From contig CM021318.1 in assembly GCA_010645155.1 (NCBI GenBank), positions 402,411-466,410 of the forward strand: DNA of 64,000 bases, in the 5' to 3' direction. The first letter of the stretch is position 1, and each line of letters opens with the position of its first letter. Source of the DNA: Tigriopus japonicus. Lineage: Eukaryota > Arthropoda > Copepoda > Harpacticoida > Harpacticidae. This document shows, piece by piece, positions 1 to 13,500 of the stretch. The translations under genes and the position numbers were made by a program. The notes under the pieces were generated by a model. It had not been told where the DNA came from. It did not search any database and saw only the letters and a list, made by a program, of their open reading frames with translations.

Positions 1-257
1 GTACAAAGTTATGTCTACTCAAATCTGAAAACGGCAGAAATCATAAAAGTGAATAAACCAGCTCTCATTTTGGGGGAAAATCTGATCATTATGAGAGTGT
101 AACAACTATTCTACTCCACAATCCAATTGAGCTGAAAATTGAAATTTTAAGTGAAACTGACCTACGAAGTATTGACAAAGAATTTATTTGATACTCTAGA
201 CATTTATAACAACTTTTTTAAATCAACCTTTCATCAAAGTAACATCACTATACATAT

Positions 258-418
258 GTAGGACCCGGAAAGATCTTTGTTTGGCTGTGGAGCGGAAATT
301 CCAGACGTTTCAAGGAGTACGGTCAGCTGACGATCACGCTCGTCAATCATCAGCTGACATTGCCTTGAGAAACGTCTGGGAGGTCTGCTCCACGGCAAAA
401 AAAAAATTCTGGGCCCTA
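258..418. mobile_element. Short MITE with TAGGRCCC-type termini and internal hairpin
   Basis: The left end reads TAGGACCCGGAA and the right end TTCTGGGCCCTA, which are inverted copies. Between them lies a long imperfect hairpin: 283-330 pairs with 348-395 (shared core CCAGACGTTTC / GAAACGTCTGG and GTCAGCTGA / TCAGCTGAC). The same termini occur at 11889-12413 and, as a solo end, near 28397. This suggests a non-autonomous DNA transposon family, possibly hAT-like from the TAG start. No clean target-site duplication was seen. Confidence 0.5.
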
Positions 419-1109
419 ACTATGAGAAAATATTTATGCCTACGTATACTGCATGATTGATCCCTCTCACATAATCTGTAGGAAAACTTAAATATTGCCA
501 ATAAAAGGCAAGAGCTTTTTGTTTGACACGGCCAATTTTAGGTCTACTTCATTCTCCAAATGTGCTCTTTTTAAAACCACCAAAAAGGTGTTACTGACAA
601 TAACGGGTAAAAGGCCCCCTTAACAATACAATGTCTAACAAAATTGGTGCTGAATGGTGTTTCTCTTAACCACTCATCACTTTTCAGTCTTTACATCGTC
701 AACCCCACCTGTATGTTAGGAGGGGTCATTTTGATCATTTTGGTCTGTTGCGAGCCCTTGTGGCTCTTAAACCATTCAACCACAGAACCCCCGGGGAACC
801 ATTGCACGTCAACTTGCTACTCAAAGTTAAAGCCAACCAAGTGGTTTTCCCCGGATTCTGACTCCCTTTGGAGACTAGATTTGAGGGCAGTCGTATTAGC
901 CATCAGAAAGAGCTTTTAAGACCATTTCAACTTACAGAGGCAAAACCGTTGTCAGACGAAAAAATGACCATTAATTGACGTTTCATTTCTATCCAAAGTT
1001 GCTACCGATCTATCTAGAATTCACATATTGGAGCTTTATTTTCTTTCTGGAGCTGAGGATCAGATTCTCAGGTTCTCACTAAATGTGTTGTTCTAAAGTG
1101 AGACCAACT

Positions 1110-1245
1110 TTCAGTAACTCGGTTGTAGATCAAATATCAAATAAATACTAATTTAATTGATGATCAACTTCCTTATTATGATTGATTTTCTTCACAAGGA
1201 ATCTCATTCCTTGTAGCGGTGATAAAAAAATCCGCAAACAAAAAA
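1110..1245 (+). mobile_element. LINE 3' end fragment
   Basis: This stretch shares with 33620-33740, 41980-42060 and the reverse strand of 52431-52600 the block GTAGATCAAATATCAAATAAA, then an AT-rich spacer, then AAGGAATCTCATTCCTTGTAGCGG and an AAAAAATCCGC tail. In the better copies the first part is the very end of a reverse-transcriptase open frame (motif SNSLVDQ). It is a 5'-truncated retroposed copy. The family assignment rests on comparison between copies in this window. Confidence 0.55.
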
Positions 1246-1309
1246 GGAAATCATTCATCAGTTCGTTGTGAAAACAAACTTAATAGTTTTATAAAAGCAG
1301 ATATGTTCG

Positions 1310-1442
1310 TAGCTCTTTTGCTTTGTCGCTTAACTGCTTGATCCTATGATCTGACCAATTATGTTTGATGTGGGTTAGAGTTCTCAAACCGGATTGGCTA
1401 AAGAATAAGGAAAAGCGGTGAAGCAGTTAAGCGGAAGAGCCA
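1310..1442. repeat. Inverted repeat (TAGCTCTT...CGCTTAACTGCTT / AAGCAGTTAAGCG...AAGAGCCAC)
   Basis: The arms at about 1312-1344 and 1418-1442 pair over a 13-bp perfect core plus an outer AGCTCTT/AAGAGC block. The loop is about 75 bp. It looks like a degraded MITE. No coding potential was seen. Confidence 0.4.
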
Positions 1443-1582
1443 CGAAAATTTCAGCTAGTAAAAAAAGAAAAGTTTTCGTCACGGTATCGATAAAACCCAA
1501 TGAAGAATGATGTCCAAGATGTACTTTTGAGAAGACTTTTATGTTCAACATCAAAGCATGGAAAGGCCATTTACGTTGTGTA

Positions 1583-4500
1583 TTAAATTAGCTCGGCCAC
1601 AGGCATGTTAATAATTGCTGACAGTATGGGTTTCTCCAAAGGTGGCTTTGTGATGAACACCCTGACTTGGTCAGATATTCCAAGGTCAGACACGCATTCA
1701 ATGAGGGTCTCGAACACGTATTCAAGACCAGGCACCAACATTGGGACTTGGATTATGTTTTTGGCAATGCTGAAAGAACAAGAATACAAAGATTGGTAGA
1801 TCAAAATGAGGGGTCATTGTGCAACAGAGTACGTTGAACTACATTACAATGGCTTAGCCAACACTGTTATTACAAGAACTACTGAAGTATCTGGACGACG
1901 ACACTTGGGATAAGATTTGATTTCCAGGACGAGCAAAGAAATTACGTTCCGTTTTAATTGCAATCTTGCTTCTGTAGCGAACAAAAGGTGTTCCAATTTT
2001 CTAGTGAATCGAACATCGGTGTCAAAAGTTCTGCTTTCTCAAAGAGTATTACATAGTCTTCCAAAGAATATATGAGATAGCCCTCTCCTGGAAATTGTTT
2101 TACCACAAAAGAGGCAAGCTCATTTTTCATGACCTCTTGAGTTGTTTAATCATGCTTAGCATGCGTAGTATACACAATTAAAGATCAATTCTCTTTGCAG
2201 AAGAAAACTATTGATTTATGTTTGGTGAAAATAATAACCCTCATGGCCAGCCTCCCTCTCCAAGAAATTCAGAGGTCCCTGGTTTTGACAATATCCCACT
2301 CAAGGTGCCAAATGGTCGTTCTTGTTCATGAGCTGAATCCACAATTCAGTCTCATGCATTATATTAGAATTGGACACCAGTCATAAGTGGGTGTTATCTT
2401 ATACTCATACTGTTCATGAATGCTTGAAATGTCTTAGTGCATTTGTTATCCTTCGACATTCATTGTTTAAAGTCTAACGGAAAAGTAACGACGTTGAGGC
2501 ATCAAATCACTGCTTGTCTTTCAATGTTCTTTTTGAACACCAATGATTGTGATTAACGGAGCTGAAATAAGATGCCTTAAAATGTCGTTTAAAGCTTTTC
2601 AAAAAGCTTTAAAATTAAAGAAGAAGAAGCTTTAAAAAAGCTTAAGATATAAAAAGTTCAAATCCAAAAGAAAAACTTTAAAAATGTAAAAGTTCAGACT
2701 TGACGTGCTTGTGATTTCGATATGATATAACTTGCCAAAAAAGGTGAATATTTTCAAAATCTAAAGAAGCTACTTGTGTTCCTCTTTATTCATTCATTTA
2801 CATTTTAAACCTTCAAATGTCTATTCAAGAAAGAGCATTACAAATTTGTTATTGATTAATTCCAGGAGCGAACACTAACAAATTGGTCTACTTACAATGT
2901 TCAATTAATGGAGATGTTTAATGAATAACGTTTTTACTCACACAATTAAGACCAAAAAGTATGCGGAAAATCATAAAAATGGCTACATATTCAAAGCTTT
3001 TGGTCAAGAAATAGTACGATTTTTGTCCATGAGAAAGGAAGGGAAAAGAGGATTGAGACTGGTCTCACAAATATATTATCATAGTTTTTTTCAGGAGAAC
3101 TATCTTTCAGAGTCCTAAACATTTGGCATGTACGTACATATAGTGAAAACAAGGTGAACGTGAGAAAACAAGAGCAAAGGAAGTCACGATAGAATATCGG
3201 ATACGGAAATACATTTGTCTCCGAGTAACTTGATCTCTTTCAGTGACGTACCTAACTGAACGTAGTTTACCCAATACTTAAACATTTCGTATCCCAGATG
3301 GCAAAGTTACTACAAATTGTATTGAAATGTGTTCATTTTACATATGCTCTGATTGTGTTTGCATTACAAGCAAAACCACCAAAAAAAATTACAGGTAGTT
3401 CAAAAAAGACTGGTTGAAAGGCCATCAAAATAGAAATATTCCCGAAGGTTAAAACTGTGTTAAGAACCGAAACATATTAGGATTTTGCTTTTTGTTATCG
3501 TGTTCCATCTTTACCGAAACCCTTTGTAATTGTTTGTTTCTCAGAGAGTCAGCACATCACAGAAAATGGGTGCTCCATGAAGGAACATTCCCGCTCAAAA
3601 CTTCATTTCTTAAACTTCTATTAGAAGTGACATATCACTCAAAGACAATGGAGGTTGTGATATTAAGCAGGTATCGTCCATGAGGGATTTAGGAGTTGTC
3701 GTCCAAGATGATGGAAAGTTTGATGAGCATATCCAGTTGAAAGTGGGGAAGGCATTTCAAACATGTGGCTGGATCTATCGCACTTTCAAGTCNNNNNNNN
3801 NNNNNNNNNNNNNNNNNNNNNNNNNNNNNNNNNNNNNNNNNNNNNNNNNNNNNNNNNNNNNNNNNNNNNNNNNNNNNNNNNNNNNNNNNNNNNNNNNNNN
3901 NNNNNNNNNNNNNNNNNNNNNNNNNNNNNNNNNNNNNNNNNNNNNNNNNNNNNNNNNNNNNNNNNNNNNNNNNNNNNNNNNNNNNNNNNNNNNNNNNNNN
4001 NNNNNNNNNNNNNNNNNNNNNNNNNNNNNNNNNNNNNNNNNNNNNNNNNNNNNNNNNNNNNNNNNNNNNNNNNNNNNNNNNNNNNNNNNNNNNNNNNNNN
4101 NNNNNNNNNNNNNNNNNNNNNNNNNNNNNNNNNNNNNNNNNNNNNNNNNNNNNNNNNNNNNNNNNNNNNNNNNNNNNNNNNNNNNNNNNNNNNNNNNNNN
4201 NNNNNNNNNNNNNNNNNNNNNNNNNNNNNNNNCCCAAAAAAAGCGATTATCGTCCGAACTTGTCAAACCCTAATATGTTTCCTTTCACCATAGCACGTTC
4301 CTCAAGATCAAATATCAAATATGTAAAACGTAAAGTGAAGTTTCTGTTACATTCATCACATAAAATTAAATTCATCACATAAAACATAAAATTAAAATTT
4401 ATATGAAAGTTGGTCTACCAAAGAGTTAGTTCGAACTAGCCTTGATTCCTTAGGATTTGGAGGTGCTCTCAGAGCGCACGTAAAACCTCTACGATCGCTA

Positions 4501-7500
4501 CAACTGATCTCAAATCCTGGGTTAGGACAGAGCCCACGAATGCTCTTGAAAACATCCAGTATTAGATACCTTTCTTTTAACTATGCCATGTGCACAAACG
4601 GGAATATTTACATATGATGATATGATTGCAAATGTTAGAAAAATGAAATTTACAATGCAAGACGGAAATTTCCTTGGAAGGCTTGCACGCTCAGGTTTAT
4701 TCCATAGAAATCTCGAGCAATTTCTTTGGAACTCGATCTCTGATTTTCTTAGGAACTACCGTCTCCTGATGACTTTCATGACCTTTTGTGGATGTTACAC
4801 AAGAATGCAACGTACAGTAGTTACTGATAAAAATGTTTCTTTTTGAAACTAATTACAAGGGGGTAAATTTTATCAAACAATTTCTACACTCTTTAGTGTA
4901 TACGGCGATTTAGAATGTTGGATCTGTGAGGAACGGAAAAAAGCAAGTTGGGATTTGTTTTTGATGCTAAATGGAGTATCAGAACTTCCTTTTAGAATGA
5001 TAGATCAATTAAAACATACTTCGGTAGATAAAATTGGGATGGAAAATCACTTTTGCTTGATATTGCATGAGAACATCAACCCCATAGAGAAAAGGAGGTT
5101 AAATCAAGAAGTTCACGAGTGAGCGTTATCCACAAAGCTTCTCTAAAATGCGCTTTCTAGAGAGAATTATTACAAGGCTGCTTATGAAAAAAGCAACTAA
5201 CTAATTTTCAAAGTCTAGTATGTCCATAAAAGCCACAATAATCATAGATCGATGGTCCTTTTTTAGCCTGTCAATGTTATCCTTAACAAAAGCCTCTCAA
5301 TTCAGTTAAGAAAACGCCTAAGTTGGAAAATTGGAAAATTGTTTCGCTTTGAAGCCTCATTGATACACTGATAATTCTTTAATCTACATCAAGAAGATGA
5401 ACTATTTTAAAAAATTGTAATCTTAAACAGCACTTCGGCAAAACAACAGAATAATTTTGGATCATCAAAAAATATTCAGACATATCCACTAATCCTGAAT
5501 TTAACTCTGCCAAACTTCTTCCAAATCAAGACTCAGATTTTCGACGGATCTGATGATCTCAAGCAATCCCTTTCAGGAAATAAAGCTATAATCTAGACAT
5601 TACGTTTCCCAGACATGGCCAAACATAATGAAAGTACTCGTTTTCGTTCAAGGCGATCTATGCAGTACGAATGATCCTTCTAATCCATCATGGGTAAACA
5701 ATAATACAACTCCCTCAGAGGGATATGCATTCTCGAGATGTGATGGATCCTCAATCCTGATCTCTACTTTTGGCAACCCACCTATATTGGCCCTTACTTA
5801 TCACCAGCTAACCTGGTACCTTGAGCTCCAAATATATCCTTCATACACCGTGGCAAATGGATGATGGCAAAACTTTGGTCCTTAGTAATTTGAAAAACAA
5901 CATAGATATTTTTGGGACATGGAAAGGAAGTATTGTTTTTAATCACTCTTTTGGACATTTCAAGTTTGTCAAGCACAAAAAACACAGATTTTTTTCAAAA
6001 AAAATCATGTCAAACTGATAGATTGAAAACAATCATGTAAGTTATCTTACATGTGGCAAAAACATAACGGAAGAAAGTATGGAAAGTGGCAGGAGTACAT
6101 AAGGACAGGGGTAGGCAAACAATGGACCCGGGCCCACTCGGTTTTTGGAGGGCCCAAGAGCCATGGGGAAAGTCCGAAAATTGGGCCCACGAGCCATCCA
6201 TAGAACTATACCCGGGGGCCCAGAGCTCTTTTAACGCTAATTTGTGGGCCCCTGACAAAATAAAATCGAACTTGGTGGACCTTGATCCAAAAGAGGTTGC
6301 CGACCCCTGCATTAGAGCCCAAATGTAAATGTTTACATTTACAAACAAATGAGTTGGTGAAACTGTCTTTTGGGTCACAGATATCTAATCCCGTTTATGT
6401 AATTGGACGGACACAGGGTCTTAAAAACGCAACCTAACCAGTGTTGCCAGACGGTTTCAAAGCAATTTTACTAAACACTGTCTAAAAATATGCAGAAGAA
6501 TAACGTTCAGAAATAGCATATTACAAAGAAAATCGTCAGTTTTGCCATCTAATGGTTGTGGCACAATTCAACACACCCTGAACACGTTCGTGAAGGATGT
6601 CAGTAGAATTTTTAAAACAATTCAACCATTTTTTGTTTTCTTAGGAAAAGATATGACAAACGTGCCATACTTTGGAACGTGATCCAAATAATGAATCATT
6701 GTTCATTCATACACTGTTAGGATTCAGCCTTGGCTCAACTCTACTTTCCCTTGGCTTTCACTTGATGGTTGCTATTGATTGGTTTCTCACCTGTACAGTT
6801 TGTCGTCACAAAAGAATGTGATTAACAAGTTCCGAGATGGTTTCCCTGAGGACGAATTGCAAAGACCAATTAATAATCGGAACACTGGGCCCAAACCGAG
6901 AATCTGAAAAGTAGGACAATGCATGTTGTCATCATGGAGGAGATAAGGAACAAGTTTTCAAAAGCATTCTTCCTTGTTAGGATGATTGATTCGCCCTCTA
7001 AAACTGATTTTGACCATGGTTTTCGTTCCGATAGCAAACTTCTTTGTTGTCAAGGAAACATGTTTTGAGACGCACAATGATCCAAAATCCCACACAAAAG
7101 TAAACTTGAATGGCCTTACTCCATCTGGTCCAAATTTAGCTCAGTGGTTGTAATCATTTAACCTAAAGAACACGTGGTAAATTGGTGACGGACGTCCATC
7201 TCTCTTGAAGTCATCAAAAAGTGTTGTTATGTAATGGGAGTACGAAAGAACAAAGCCTCCAAACATTCAATGGATATTAATTAGCAAAAATGATTCCAAA
7301 ACGTACACTATAATTATAAGAGGTATGGGAATTTCACCTTCATTGCTTGAAGAAAATTAAATGAAGCCACGTGATTCTAACGTAATTCTAAGCCCTAAGT
7401 CAATTGGGGCTGTTCAAATGTGCCTTCATAGAGCGAGACACAAAACTCTCTCTAATTTAAACAGAGGCGTCAAATTTGTATCTAAATGTCTTCTTTAATA

Positions 7501-10500
7501 TAACTAAATCATTAAAATAATGGTGGATCTGGCCAACGTAAAAATGTTTTGCACATTTTCTTGAATTAGGTCAAGTATTGTGTCTTTAGCAGTTCCATGT
7601 GCAGGGAAAGATTTTTGTGAGACACTCTCGCTTCAACAAAAAAGGCGCAATTCAAGAGCCCTTTTGCAAATTTGCGTTTTTCAAAACAAGACCATCCTTG
7701 AGAAATCCTATTATTTTTCCAGTTATTGAACACTTTGCGTCAACCAATTTGGAACTGCAGCAAGAACAAAATCTTTGATTCAGGGTTGGTCTCGAAAGTT
7801 TCGTTTACTTTGATAGTTAAGATTAATTGATTAATCAATTATCAAGGCCAAATGGATGAAAAGGCAATAAATACAACTAAGAGTTAGGTGGGATAGTTTT
7901 AAAATGACTAATAGTTGATGGGGGTTTTCCCAAAAGAACGTGTTTTACAAAAACCCGGGGTAACCTTTGGGGATTTTTTCTTCTAGTTAATAAACACCAT
8001 TTTTTGGTCAAAATGACTGAAGGACCAACCCTGCTGGATGTATTGGCCTTTTTTGCAGAGAGAGGTATTAGTTCAAGCTTTTCAGAAAGCTCCTCTGCGT
8101 ACATTTTTTCATTCCTTACTTTCACGAAGGGAAGAGATGAGTTAGGACTCCTCAGAGACATTTTTGCCTACAATTTAATTCAAGGTCAATACAGGTTCAA
8201 AGGCAAAGTGAGTTGATTTTGGAAGCAATTTATAGTGAACTGAGCAATAGAATATCAAACTCCCTCAAGTGCGGCTGAAGTCTGCACAAAATATCAGAGG
8301 CTAGTTTTTTAGACGCAAAGATCGATCTCAAGATCGGACTTATAGTACTAAGGTACGATCTTGAGATCGATCTTTTGCGTCTAAAAAACTAGCCACAGGC
8401 CCTTTCTGAGAATTGTGACTTTGGATAATACTCAGGACCTCTGGTATGAACTAATTGATATTTTCCTCTGTAAATGACATTTTCCTTGGGTTAATTGACT
8501 ACAACTCAGTTTTCAGCTTTATCAATTGTCTTCGTCTAAGTTGTGTCCTTTAAAATTTCGAGAAAAAAATCTTGTAAATTGTTCGGACAAATATTTTTAA
8601 AAGTTTATTCAAGTTTATTCAGGTACTGTAAATCTTGAAAAATCATCCAAAACATTTGAAGAATTTGCTAGAAAAGATATAGTGCTAAAATAACTTTTAG
8701 AAAAGAGAAGTTCTTCATTTTTTAGGGAACATTTACAAGATAAAATCAAGCAAACTTTTTTGTCTTTACATATTTCCAGCCGGGCTTTGTTTGCAATTTG
8801 AGACTTTTTTGCCATTTTGTTAGTTAATGCGTTATCTTTTAAGCTTAACAGTTTTGTTTGCGATCAACAGGAACTGTTGAAATAGCTATGAGCACCAAAA
8901 TGTTTCAAGGAGCTTTGATCCTCCATTTTGTCATTAAAAAGCTCGTACTTTTTGTCTTCGCCAATGCACGCTACAAGCACACTTCTCAAATTGATTTTAA
9001 AGTATTTTTGTCCCGTTAGGACATAATTCAACTCAATAGGTGGTTAAACTTCCAGTACGTAGAAGCTGACATTCCTATGGCGTTATTTTAGAAGCCTGAG
9101 AACGTTAACAAGACCTAAATATAATTATATAAATAAATATAAATATAATAATAAATTGATTATAATTGATAATTTGATGATGATTGATGATAATAAATTG
9201 ATTGGAAATATAATTGATGAATCATCACGCTTGATGTATCCATCCACAAACACAAAACATATGATCTTGCAAAGATTAGTTAATCCTCTCCTGTTATTGC
9301 GGTTGGTCAAAATTTAGGGTGAAAGTAAAGCTAGGGGTTGGTAAAAAGCCGGTGTCGGTGTCGACACCGGTCCTTTGTGTCGACACCTGCATATTATTTA
9401 CTACACTTTTTACTACATAAATACTTATACAACCGGTGTTGGTGCCGAGATCTGTGTCGACACTGATGTCGGTGTCAGTGCCGACTTTGAGAATTTGACT
9501 GGTGTCGTTGCCGGTGTCGATGCCGAAAATGCCGATGTCATCCACCCCTAGGTCAAGTAATGGATGCTATTGACAAACACAAAATAACTAACAAAGATTT
9601 GGGGTGATTAGCTGTAAGCTGTGAACAGTATTTCTTGTTTTGATTTTGACAAGCTGACCGCACACGAATACTGATGTGTTTCGAGTTCGAGAAAAGCTAC
9701 CATTGAAGCTACCATCTCAGTTTTGGTACTGTAATACCGTGGTCTCCGCACGGTGCTTTTTTGAGCCTGCGAAGTCATTTTCAAATTCCAGAAACTTTTG
9801 AAACCAGTTTTGAGATGTAAATGGAATACCGACAACTAATTTGAATTCGGTTAATTAGGTCACGGGCAAAAACTCTATAATGTTACTCAAAACATACTTA
9901 AGAACAAATATTTGAAAATTTACTTCAACAGAATTCCTTGATGTACCAAAAGCAGTGTTGCTCTAAAATATTTCGAAAGTCTATTTAGTAGATCTTTTTT
10001 TCAACGTCCTTTTTGATCGACATTCTTGAAGGACCAAACAGGAGGGTTATTACATCAATTTGAACAAATTGCTAAGTAGAATTGGACAATATTTAAGGTA
10101 AACTCACCCATAAGACTACTTGAGAATTGAGTGGAAGAGAATGTTAAAAAATATGTCTTTAAGCATCTTTTAGTGACCTTACATCGTGTTTTGCCCGTGG
10201 CCTAATTAATAGTATTTAGATACAGGTGTGGCATTGCATTCACACCTCAAAACTGGTCTCAAGAGTGTTTGGAATTTGAAAATGACCTCTCACACTAAAA
10301 AAAAACACCGTGTCCGGCCAATGAAAAGTCAATCCACCCATTGCAAGCTTGTTGACGTTATTCAATAACTTTTCTGGAAGGTTTTGGAGATCTTATCAAG
10401 ACAAAAGAGATCTTGCATTGAAAGATTGTATGCGTAAGACAGAATTCTTGGTGCACCTCTCTCAATAATACTTGTCGTGTTCCTCTTGAGAAAACCATAC

Positions 10501-13500
10501 ACGCAGAAAAAAATGTTATTGTTGTGGTATCGGTGGTGTTTTAAAACCCAGACGTTGGGAAAAACCATCGCAGACATTGGGTTGTTGATCAACAGACTTT
10601 GGGAAAAATGTGAGGCATGTTTCATGTTTTTCAACGTATTTTTGGATTGTTCGAAAAATCTACGTTTTGTATTGCAATCACACACATATAATGAATGAAT
10701 GCAAACTTTTTTTGAACAAATAAGTCGAACTTTATACGTACTGAGTTGTACTGATGTGTTTTAAGTTGGATTTTTGGCAGAGTTTTGCCATTTTGGTTTG
10801 TAGGGTCAAAAATCTGACCACAACTAACTTTTGAACAGGCAATAGACCTTATCTGCCATAAAATATGGCAGCACTGCCAACTCGAAATCCATTTTTATTA
10901 CTGATGGGTTTCGAGTTGGATTTTTGGCCGAGTTTTGCCAGTTTGGATTTTTAGGTCAAAAAGTTGACCCCCAACCAATCTTCTCAACTAGAGACGTCAT
11001 AAAATATGGCAGCACTGCCAACTCGAAATCCAAAAGTAAAGCTACTGATGGAACTCGAAATCGAACTAGTTCGAGTGTTGCCAAATTGGTCCCTATTTAG
11101 GTCTTTTTGAAAACGTTCAATACAACCTGCCCTAATCAACAATGATAAACTTCCGAGTAAAAAATGGCAGCACTCCCGGTTCGAAACCCATCACTAATTT
11201 TTATAGCTATCATCAATGGACCTCGAAATCGAACTAGTTTGAGTGTTGCCAAATTGGTCCCTGTTTAGGTCTTTTCAAAAGTTCAATACAACCTGCCTTT
11301 TTTGACATCGATAAACTTCTGAGTCAAAACTGGCAGCACTCCTGGTTCTAACACATCGCTACTGAGCTGTCTACTTTAGCAAAACCAAACCATACTTCGC
11401 CCATTTGGGTAACGTGTAATGTAAATAGATTAAACACCCGTTTCTTTTGCCTGTACATTTGAAATTATTTTACCCTCATAAAATGGTACCCCTGATGGGT
11501 TAAAAATGAACCTTCTTTTCTCAGGTCCATCACCAATAGTATCTAAAGAAGGTGTCAGTACTTTAGAGAGAGTTTACCAGTTTCTCGTGCTATCCAATCA
11601 GAGTGCCGCTCAAATCGCCATTTACTTAGGGAAAATGCTTCCAAGGGAAGTAATTTCCTGAATATTGAATGGCAAACTCTCACCCAAGAAACGGAAGTCG
11701 TGAACACGAAGCTCACTCAGACATGAACAAACGCTCAATATGAATGAGTGTGTATCCTTCCCTTTGACCAGATTAACCAAATGAATGGGTTCTTACATTC
11801 AGATGCATAATCTTCCAAATAGAATGTATTTATCGTGTTTTTCAGTGGACTCCGCTTTTTTGATTAGTTAACTGAAAATTATATTGAATAGGGCCCGGAA
11901 TTATTTTTTTGAATCTAAAATATTTAAAAAATATTTTTCCGTTTTTCCTCGATTTTGAAATACTTTGGCTCTTTCAAGGAAAAAATGAATATTTCTCGAA
12001 TATTTGAGTCAGAAAAATTATTTCAGGTAAAATTTAGGAAGATAAATGAATGACAAATGTTCAATAGGGCTTACTAAAATGAACTCAAAATACACAAATC
12101 TGTACAAAATGGCAGTTGAACTGAGATTAGACATTCGCAACTCAAATTACTGTCCAACACGAAAAAAACTGCGCCATCTATTGAAGCAAATTTAAAATTG
12201 TATTTTTAAATCAATTACTTGTCAAGTATGCCTCCAAACATGGTCAAATGCATCAAATTCGGAAAATCGGTGCACGCAGACAAGAACACCAATTAACGAC
12301 GCTGTCAAAAATATCCCTTAAGTGTCTGTTTTTTTTTAAATATTTAGGACTTTTTAAAGAAAATATATACTGGATACTTTGACGCATTTTTGCAAATATT
12401 TTTACGGGCCCTATTGATAAAGAATCGAATTCAGAATCTAGTTTTAGTGCAATTTTCAACAGATCAAACGGTAGAGTATGGATATCCATACAATAGGTAA
12501 AGTGGGCCTGTAATTCGTTAAAATGCACAATTTTCGGATTCATTCAAAAACAATCGATATGAATATTTATCTTTTGTGAGCAAGTGTTATTTTACAAATT
12601 TTGTTGTTTGACTAACTTTTTCGAAGATATGGTTTAATTGGAAAAGGTATGTTGGGCGACCTCCCCTGCACGTTGCAAAAATGGACGTCAAGAGCAAAAA
12701 ACTCGCTAAAATCCAATACTTTGTAAAGATGTTGCTCACAATCACACATGAAAATTAGGTTAACACTTGTGGAGATAAAGTAGTAAGTAGAGAGCGGAAA
12801 AAAACTTTGGAAAAAAAATAAAGGGAGGAGACGTGGTGTCGTGGTTAGCGCAGTTTCCCTATAGTGTGAGAGGTCCCAGGTTCGATTCTCCTCCCCGACC
12901 TTTCTCAAGGAAACTTTTAGACGTTAATACACACCCACAGACGGAGAACCATTCTGATACTGGACTTGAAATTGCCTATCGGAAATGATTTGGACGATGT
13001 GATGGCTGGCTTCGCTGGCCGGGCGAGGCTCAACCCTCCGACCCTAGCACCAACAATCCAAAAAAAAAAAAAATGTCAGAAAAGAAAAAGACTCTTTTAA
13101 GTAAGAAATATGGCCAAGAAAAGTTTTCGATCCTCGATTTATATATCAAAACCTTTCTCTGGTTTTCATTATTTTCCCTAGAAAAAAATGACAACCTTAT
13201 TAGGTGTTTTTCTTATATCAAAAAAGTTTTCGTGAGTCTGAAAACTTATTTTTTTTTACTTAATTACGTTAGAATGCAAAAATAAGTTTAAAATAAGTTA
13301 TAAAACCCCCCAAAAAAAATTTCCCCGCCAAAACGGCCATAAAACGTTAAATAAAAATTTTAAGTCAAAACTTTCTAATTCTTGCGCTAATACACGTAAT
13401 AAGTTTTGAACTTAATTAAAAAGGTACATCATTTCTGTCATGTTGCTTGCTCTTGCCTCTTATTTTATATGCATACAGGGATCACCCACCATGCCTCGTC

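Noticed and set aside
2588..2650. AAAGCTTT-rich patch
   Set aside because: It is simple low-complexity sequence with no further structure.
3680..4382. Long open frames across the N run
   Set aside because: They are open only because N codons contain no stops; the readable part is a LINE fragment.
6010..6378. 122-codon minus-strand frame
   Set aside because: It overlaps the 6106-6309 hAT MITE, whose GGGCCC-rich interior keeps the frame open.
12826..12900. Functional tRNA gene
   Set aside because: A- and B-box-like sequences exist, but there is no matching acceptor stem and the unit continues into a SINE body with a second copy elsewhere.
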